Source of the DNA: Asaia bogorensis | GTDB taxonomy: Bacteria > Pseudomonadota > Alphaproteobacteria > Acetobacterales > Acetobacteraceae | Direction: 5' to 3' | Assembly: GCA_945873675.1 (NCBI GenBank) | Contig: CAMCEP010000064.1 | Location: 1 to 11,546, forward strand | Length of the DNA stretch: 11,546 bases | Part shown: piece by piece, positions 7,674 to 11,546 of the stretch | Position numbering within the stretch: the stretch's first letter is position 1 | Layout: each line of letters starts with the position of its first letter | Position numbers and translations under genes: made by a program | Notes under the pieces: generated by a model | Databases searched by the model: none | Seen by the model: only the letters and a program-made list of their open reading frames with translations | What the model was told of the DNA's origin: nothing

Positions 7674-8873
7674 TTATCCTAGTCTTTCATGATGATGGGC
7701 GCTGTATATCGTCCTCAATTTTTCTGCGGCGTCGTTGACATCCGGTTCTGCCCACATGCCTGCAGATGCGGCGTATATACCTTGAGGATCACTCACTGGA
7801 ATACAATGAGACGCGACAGCTATGACTTCACGCCGCGCGGCAATATCTGGCGGCAACCACCAATCGGTCGCCAGAACTGGTATTCCAACATCGGCTGCCT
7901 CTACCATTGTCAGGCCGTAGCCCTCGCTACGATGCAGTGACACGTATACATCTATGATCTGAAAAAATTCATCTATGGGAATGTCTTTGGTGAGCCCATC
8001 AAGCAGGATGATCCGTGGGTCGTTTCGCGCCATTTCTTGTAATTCCGCATAGCCAGGCGGCCAAAGAGCTATGTCGTACGCACGCATCAAAAACCTAACC
8101 TGAGAGATATCGGGCGGAAAGGCTAATTGAAAGGCCCTAATGGCGGCTTGGGGATTCTTGCGCACTAAGATTGATCCAACCGAAAATGAAAAGCCCGCGA
8201 TGAAGAGTTCGCTTCCTAGATCATGCGCGCATCTGAGCCGTGTTTTTAAGGCTTGTGTCTGTCGCGGGCCGATTGGCAAGGCATGGGTAGCGTGCGGGAC
8301 AACTTTAATGATCTCCTGCTTGTTGCGACTTAATAATTTTTTGATTGCCATCGCCACCATTGGCGACGGCACCCAAATTTCATCAACCAGCGTTGCAATT
8401 TTTCCCCATGCCTTGGGCGCCGTTTCAGTTTCCCAAGCCCAATAGCCGATTAGCTTAGAATTTTCCCATAATTTTCGCTGCAACTTCAGAATGGTGAAAA
8501 GAAACTCGGGCGGATTTAGATGAATGATCAGGCTTGCCCCGACAAGATCGCCAATTTCGTCTGGACGCAGAACGCCCGCGGGCAACTCTCCCGGAGGTAA
8601 GTTAAAGTATTCTGTCAAATCGATACCAACAACATCGATGTTCTTTTGTTGAAAATCGCGCAACATCAATAAGGCGCCACGCCCCAAGCCTGTAGTAGAA
8701 GAAAACAAACCGGCGATGACGATGGGCCCCTTCGTCAATTTTTTTGATTTTGACGAACGCACATAGTTACGTAACTTGAACCAGAGTATCTTATCGCGAA
8801 GGCTGCCGACCACGCGAATATAAAAAGGCCTGGCAAATACAGGACAAAACCGAATAAGATTAAGACCAAACAT
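7674..8873 (-). CDS. GT4-family (GT-B fold) glycosyltransferase
   Basis: Likely a retaining glycosyltransferase of family 4 acting on a polysaccharide or lipid-linked glycan at the inner face of the membrane. The 399 aa product has an N-terminal Rossmann half with the acceptor-side glycine loop STTGLGRG (about 59-66) and a middle section with WAWET and DEIWVPSPM. The C-terminal half has FSFSVGSILVRKNPQAAIRAF (a basic Arg-Lys pair for the donor phosphates), then LHRSEGYGLTMVEAADVGIPV carrying the EX7E motif (Glu317 and Glu325), then ATDWW. The ATG at 8871-8873 is preferred because AGGGA lies 7 nt upstream; a GTG directly before it is the alternative. The gene converges on the GT32-like gene with 76 bp between stops. 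Codon use is AT-richer than in the flanking housekeeping genes. Confidence 0.88.
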   Translation of the reverse strand: MFGLNLIRFCPVFARPFYIRVVGSLRDKILWFKLRNYVRSSKSKKLTKGPIVIAGLFSSTTGLGRGALLMLRDFQQKNIDVVGIDLTEYFNLPPGELPAGVLRPDEIGDLVGASLIIHLNPPEFLFTILKLQRKLWENSKLIGYWAWETETAPKAWGKIATLVDEIWVPSPMVAMAIKKLLSRNKQEIIKVVPHATHALPIGPRQTQALKTRLRCAHDLGSELFIAGFSFSVGSILVRKNPQAAIRAFQLAFPPDISQVRFLMRAYDIALWPPGYAELQEMARNDPRIILLDGLTKDIPIDEFFQIIDVYVSLHRSEGYGLTMVEAADVGIPVLATDWWLPPDIAARREVIAVASHCIPVSDPQGIYAASAGMWAEPDVNDAAEKLRTIYSAHHHERLG

Positions 8874-8918
8874 CACAGATTCCCTAAGTTGAGAGCATTT
8901 AATACTTATTTTTTGAGA

Positions 8919-8947
8919 GTTATCTATAATTCTATACTTTACATCAA
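8919..8947 (-). promoter_or_regulatory. Candidate sigma-70-type promoter for the GT4 glycosyltransferase
   Basis: On the minus strand, TTGATG (8942-8947) and GATAAC (8919-8924) are separated by exactly 17 bp, each matching 4 of 6 consensus bases, in an AT-rich stretch about 45 nt upstream of the start codon. The match is from reading alone and AT-rich DNA gives chance hits. Confidence 0.35.
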
Positions 8948-8985
8948 TATGGAAAAGCCCACATCTCTGAAAAATATTTCAAATT

Positions 8986-9108
8986 TTATTTGTCTTGTTC
9001 CTTGTCTCGCGCCATTGAAAATTCAACAACTTCGATGTCCTCCTGGCCGCGAATGGACTTAAAGTATATTCCAGGCCGCTCCGTGCTTGACTTGCTGAGA
9101 TTGGCTGG
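8986..9108 (-). pseudogene. Unidentified C-terminal-like coding fragment
   Basis: A 40-codon minus-strand frame ends in TAA at 8986-8988 and contains IYFKSIRGQEDIEVVEFSMA followed by RDKEQDK, a composition that looks like a real protein C-terminus. The same frame continues upstream as a leucine/asparagine-rich stretch (ALREIER, then RLNSQSNNLSN) but is broken by TGA codons at 9109-9111 and again near 9146. I do not recognise the family. It lies between the promoter of the GT4 gene and the HicB relic, all on the same strand, so it could be the tail of another decayed gene. The opposite-strand reading of this DNA is not convincing as coding. Confidence 0.35.
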
Positions 9109-9152
9109 TCAATTTGAGAGGTTATTTGACTGTGAATTCAGCCTTCAGCGCT

Positions 9153-9440
9153 CTATCTCGCGCAGCGCGTTCCAAGTAGCAGCGCAGCGCTGACGACAAT
9201 ATGGTGGTCAATACGTCCGGACCGCGCGTAATTCATGGCGCTGCAGTTCAGGTCGGGTCCGAAGTACACATTGAAAATGCCTTACAGCAGCAGGTCAGCC
9301 TTGCGGCCAGCGGGTTCGAGAAGCTTAAGATAATCCTCTGCAGCCTCATGGAATGCAGCATTCAGACCTTGGGCATCTTTGCCCTGGCAGATCACCAGGT
9401 CACGGATGAATTAAAGCCAACCGTGAAGCCAGTCCTCACT
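9153..9440 (-). pseudogene. hicB: HicB-family antitoxin pseudogene (two in-frame nonsense codons)
   Basis: HicB antitoxins neutralise the HicA mRNA interferase and autorepress. One uninterrupted minus-strand frame gives a HicB-like series: SEDWLHGWL, stop, FIRDLVICQGKDAQGLNAAF, then HEAAEDYLKLLEPAGRKAD, LLL, stop, GIFNVYFGPDLNCSAMNYA, then a degenerate C-terminus ending at TAG (9153-9155). Known HicB proteins read roughly xLFHGKLEFIRDLV, then xAFHEAVDDYL, then SGxFNVRVGxxLH, so both the RNase-H-like partial domain and the start of the C-terminal DNA-binding segment can be aligned. TAA at 9411-9413 stands where Glu is usual (one base from GAA) and TAA at 9282-9284 where Ser/Lys is usual. About 15-20 N-terminal residues and any hicA partner are missing. 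It is almost certainly inactive. Alignment is from memory of the family. Confidence 0.72.
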
Positions 9441-9726
9441 TCGCCTGCAAAAACGCGGGGCTCGCCCCTTCCAATATCATCGCTGGCAGCCCCCGGCGGA
9501 CCAGGCGGCGGTATCAATGCAAATGCGGCTCTCCCGCACCGCAGGCATAAATCCCGCTATATGCCCATGCACCACCACAAACGCATGATCACGCAGGACC
9601 TAAGCATCACCCTGTCCCCACCACAGGGCCAATGCGCCGCCCGCGCGGCAAATGCCCGGGTGCGTCGCGTATTTCCATCACTTCCGATCCGCCCTTGGGT
9701 CCACTAAACCGGCAGCAGCCCAAACC
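9436..9726 (-). pseudogene. Calcineurin-like (serine/threonine) phosphatase remnant, frameshifted
   Basis: Three minus-strand pieces match the C-terminal half of PrpA-like metallophosphatases. Piece 1, about 9661-9693, reads GGSEVMEIRDA, resembling the GG-x-x-TL segment; this is the weakest. Piece 2, 9480-9599, reads DHAFVVVHGHIAGFMPAVRE then SRICIDTAAWSAGG, with the metal-binding His-Gly-His at 9561-9569 and the downstream RIxIDTGA-type motif. Piece 3, ending in TGA at 9436-9438, reads LPAMILEGASPAFLQAK, matching the LTALVLEG...RFL ending of the family. A one-base shift between pieces 2 and 3 (near 9487-9500), an in-frame TAG at 9600-9602, and loss of the whole N-terminal GDxHG region show it is dead. 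Its stop overlaps the start of the HicB relic. Spacing between pieces 1 and 2 is about 50 residues shorter than in intact proteins. Confidence 0.58.
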
Positions 9727-9806
9727 GCACAGCTTATTCGCCCGTCCCGCCTTGACGCCCCGCCCCGCAAGTGATGCTTTGAGAGCATAAGGAAGGATCA
9801 GCCGCC

Positions 9807-10985
9807 ATGGACCATAACCCCTTGCCATTCGCCCCCACTGAAGAAACGCGCATGCTGCAAGACCTTGTCGCGCGCTTCGTGGATAAGGAACTGATTCCGC
9901 TGGAGCCTACGATTCTGAAGCGTGAGGCCGAGGGCAAGGGCTATAAGCTCTCGGAAGAAGAAGAAACGCGGCTTTTGGCGCGCTGCAAGGAATTGGGCCT
10001 TTGGGGCCTTGATGTGCCGGAGGAATTCGGCGGCGCCAATCTGTCACTCAGCGCGCTGGCGGCAGCCGAGGAAGAATTGGGCCGCGCCTGCGTGCCCTTC
10101 GTCATCCCGCCCGATAGCCCCAATCTGCACATGATGCTCTCGGTCGCCAATTCCATGCAGCGGGAGCGGTATCTGGCACCCTATGCTGAAGGCACGGCGC
10201 GTTCCGCGATGGCAATTTCCGAACCCGGCGCAGGCGGTGACCCCGCCGGCATGACCACCCGCGCGGTGAAGGATGGCAATGATTGGGTCATCAATGGCCG
10301 CAAGATTTGGGTGAGCAATGTGCCGCGCGCGGATTTCATCATCCTCATGGCGCGCACGGGCGATGGCAAGCGCCAGGAAGGGGTGACAGCCTTCATCGTG
10401 GAAAAGGGTACGCCAGGCTTCATCATTGAACGCGAAATTTCCATGATTGGCGGGCGCAAGACTTATGAGTTGGTGTTTGAAGATTGCCGCGTGCCGGAAT
10501 CCCAAGTGCTCGGCGAATTGGGCCGCGGTTATGCGCCCATGCAATTGCGGCTGAATGTCCGCCGCCTGCAAATGGGCGCGCGTTGCGTGGGCATGACGCG
10601 CCGCGCTTTGGACATGATGGCCGATCAGGCGCGCAACCGCATCACCTTTGGCGTGCGGCTGGCGGATCGCCAGGCCATTCAATGGTGGGTGGCGGAAGCC
10701 GCAACCCGCATGCATGCCTGCAAGCTGATGGTGGCTGATTTGGCGGCCAAGCTTGATGCCGGCGCTGATGTGCGCATGGAAGCTTCCATGCTGAAGGTGG
10801 AAGGCACGGAAATGGCGCAGGATATCCTGGACCAGGCCATGCAGACCTTCGGCGCCATGGGCGTGACGAAGGAGCTACCGCTGCAATTGATGCACCAGCA
10901 GGTGCGCCTGATGCGCGTGTATGAAGGCCCGTCTGAGGTGCATCGCAGCGCCATTGGCCGGCGCATTCTGGGTTCCAAGGTCTGA
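9807..10985 (+). CDS. Acyl-CoA dehydrogenase family protein
   Basis: An FAD-dependent enzyme that introduces a trans-2,3 double bond into an acyl-CoA, passing electrons to electron-transfer flavoprotein; cytoplasmic, in fatty or branched/aromatic acid breakdown. The 392 aa product is a standard length: N-terminal helical domain (EELGRACVPF), middle beta domain with AMAISEPGAGGDPAGM (a variant of the TEPxAGSD FAD/substrate motif), WVINGRKIWVSN, and the C-terminal helical domain with ARNRITFGVRLADRQAIQWW, QTFGAMGVTKELPL and RVYEGPSEVHR. Glu373 in YEG lies where medium-chain enzymes have their catalytic base. AGGAAGGA at 9790-9797, 9 nt before the ATG, fixes the start; a small hairpin (ATGCT/AGCAT, 9774-9788) lies just upstream, and TTGACG at 9752-9757 is a possible -35 without a good -10. 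A CoA-transferase follows after 6 bp. Substrate is not readable. Confidence 0.93.
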   Translation: MDHNPLPFAPTEETRMLQDLVARFVDKELIPLEPTILKREAEGKGYKLSEEEETRLLARCKELGLWGLDVPEEFGGANLSLSALAAAEEELGRACVPFVIPPDSPNLHMMLSVANSMQRERYLAPYAEGTARSAMAISEPGAGGDPAGMTTRAVKDGNDWVINGRKIWVSNVPRADFIILMARTGDGKRQEGVTAFIVEKGTPGFIIEREISMIGGRKTYELVFEDCRVPESQVLGELGRGYAPMQLRLNVRRLQMGARCVGMTRRALDMMADQARNRITFGVRLADRQAIQWWVAEAATRMHACKLMVADLAAKLDAGADVRMEASMLKVEGTEMAQDILDQAMQTFGAMGVTKELPLQLMHQQVRLMRVYEGPSEVHRSAIGRRILGSKV

Positions 10986-10991
10986 TCCCGG

Positions 10992-11546
10992 ATGGCGGAA
11001 CCGCATCGCCCGCTGGATGGGATACTCGTTCTCGATCTCGGGCAGATTTACCAGGCGCCCTATTGTTCCTTCCTGATGGCGATGGCGGGCGCCACCGTCA
11101 TCAAGATCGAACCGCCGGGGGGCGAATCTCTGCGGCGCCGCACCATGGTCTCGGGCGGGTCCGTGCCGCAGGCCATGCTGAATTCCAACAAGCTTGGCAT
11201 TTCGATTGACTTCAAGAATGAGGCAGGGCGCGAGCTGTTCCTTTCCATGGTGGATCGCGCCGATATCCTGATTGAGAATTTCGCGCCGGGCGCAATGGAC
11301 AAACTTGGCCTTGGCCAGGAAGTGCTGCTGAAGCGCAATCCGCGGCTGATCTATGCGGCGGCGTCCGGCTATGGCCGTTCCGGGCCAGATCGCGACAAGC
11401 TGGCGATGGACCTGACCGTGCAGGCAGCCTCAGGCATTATGCACACCACGGGCTTTCCAGATGGCCCGCCAGTGAAGTCCGGCCCGGCGGTGGTGGATTT
11501 TCTGGGGGGTACGCATCTTTACGCAGCTGCCATCACCGCTTTGTTT
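10992..11546 (+). CDS. Class III (CaiB/BaiF/Frc family) CoA-transferase, partial (C-terminus outside window)
   Basis: Moves CoA between an acyl-CoA donor and a carboxylic acid acceptor, probably activating the substrate used by the adjacent acyl-CoA dehydrogenase. The 185 visible residues cover the N-terminal half: PLDGILVLDLGQIYQAPYCS, MAMAGATVIKIEPPGGES, LNSNKLGISIDFKNEAGREL, ADILIENFAPGAMDKLGL, NPRLIYAAASGYGRSGP, and SGPAVVDFLGGTHLYAAA. Asp169 in VVD is at the same number as the catalytic aspartate of formyl-CoA transferase, which forms an acyl anhydride with the substrate. It starts 6 bp after the acyl-CoA dehydrogenase stop with no strong Shine-Dalgarno sequence, so translation is probably coupled. 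Family members have about 390-430 residues, so roughly half is outside. The precise substrate is unknown. Confidence 0.93.
   Translation, partial: MAEPHRPLDGILVLDLGQIYQAPYCSFLMAMAGATVIKIEPPGGESLRRRTMVSGGSVPQAMLNSNKLGISIDFKNEAGRELFLSMVDRADILIENFAPGAMDKLGLGQEVLLKRNPRLIYAAASGYGRSGPDRDKLAMDLTVQAASGIMHTTGFPDGPPVKSGPAVVDFLGGTHLYAAAITALF

Noticed and set aside
8990..9193. A 67-codon plus-strand open frame
   Set aside because: No Shine-Dalgarno sequence or family features, and the opposite strand reads more like protein.
9201..9707. A 168-codon plus-strand open frame in the region before the acyl-CoA dehydrogenase
   Set aside because: It is antisense to the HicB and phosphatase relics, whose minus-strand motifs are recognisable. 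The plus-strand product shows no known motif and has low-complexity Pro/Gly/His stretches typical of antisense reading.
9607..9828. A 73-codon minus-strand frame with its own ATG, overlapping the acyl-CoA dehydrogenase start
   Set aside because: Its first part has no recognisable features and its middle carries the GGSEVMEIRDA segment attributed to the phosphatase relic. It is treated as part of that remnant, not a gene.
10044..10715. 223-codon minus-strand frame over the acyl-CoA dehydrogenase
   Set aside because: Antisense shadow of a clear plus-strand enzyme; His/Ala-rich with no domain.
1..11546. CRISPR arrays, tRNA or rRNA genes, transposase genes, terminal inverted repeats
   Set aside because: No regularly spaced repeats, cloverleaf sequences, DDE or serine/tyrosine recombinase motifs were seen on either strand.

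Overview
The window looks like chromosomal DNA of a GC-rich alphaproteobacterium, most likely Rhodospirillales/Acetobacterales (Roseomonas-like). This is inferred from codon use and from the arrangement of a PpiD-type foldase and trpE divergent from tpiA, with dapA-smpB following. No rRNA or tRNA gene is present to confirm it.

Layout. (1) Positions 1-4094, minus strand: a tight run of a PpiD/SurA-type periplasmic foldase, then trpE (ATGA overlap), then a TPR-glycosyltransferase gene (10 bp gap) that leaves the window. (2) Positions 4214-6436, plus strand: tpiA, dapA and smpB, the core metabolic and ribosome-rescue genes; smpB has a hairpin in its leader. (3) Positions about 6440-8950: an AT-richer stretch carrying two convergent glycosyltransferase genes, one GT32-like (plus) and one GT4-like (minus). 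They are unlike their neighbours in base composition and probably make a strain-specific surface polysaccharide. (4) Positions about 8986-9730: a stretch that looks empty but holds decayed gene fragments, all on the minus strand. They are an unidentified C-terminal-like fragment, a HicB-family antitoxin pseudogene with two in-frame nonsense codons and no HicA partner, and a frameshifted C-terminal remnant of a calcineurin-like (HGH motif) protein phosphatase. (5) Positions 9807-11546, plus strand: an acyl-CoA dehydrogenase followed after 6 bp by a class III (CaiB/BaiF/Frc) CoA-transferase running off the end, a typical acyl-CoA catabolic pair.

How it fits together: conserved housekeeping blocks on the left and a catabolic operon on the right flank a variable segment of glycosyltransferases and gene debris. 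The most informative observations are the HicB and phosphatase relics, the Ala in place of the last Asp of the GT32 DXD motif, and the hairpin between the likely Shine-Dalgarno sequence and the start codon of smpB. I found no CRISPR array, intact mobile element or clearly new multi-gene system.
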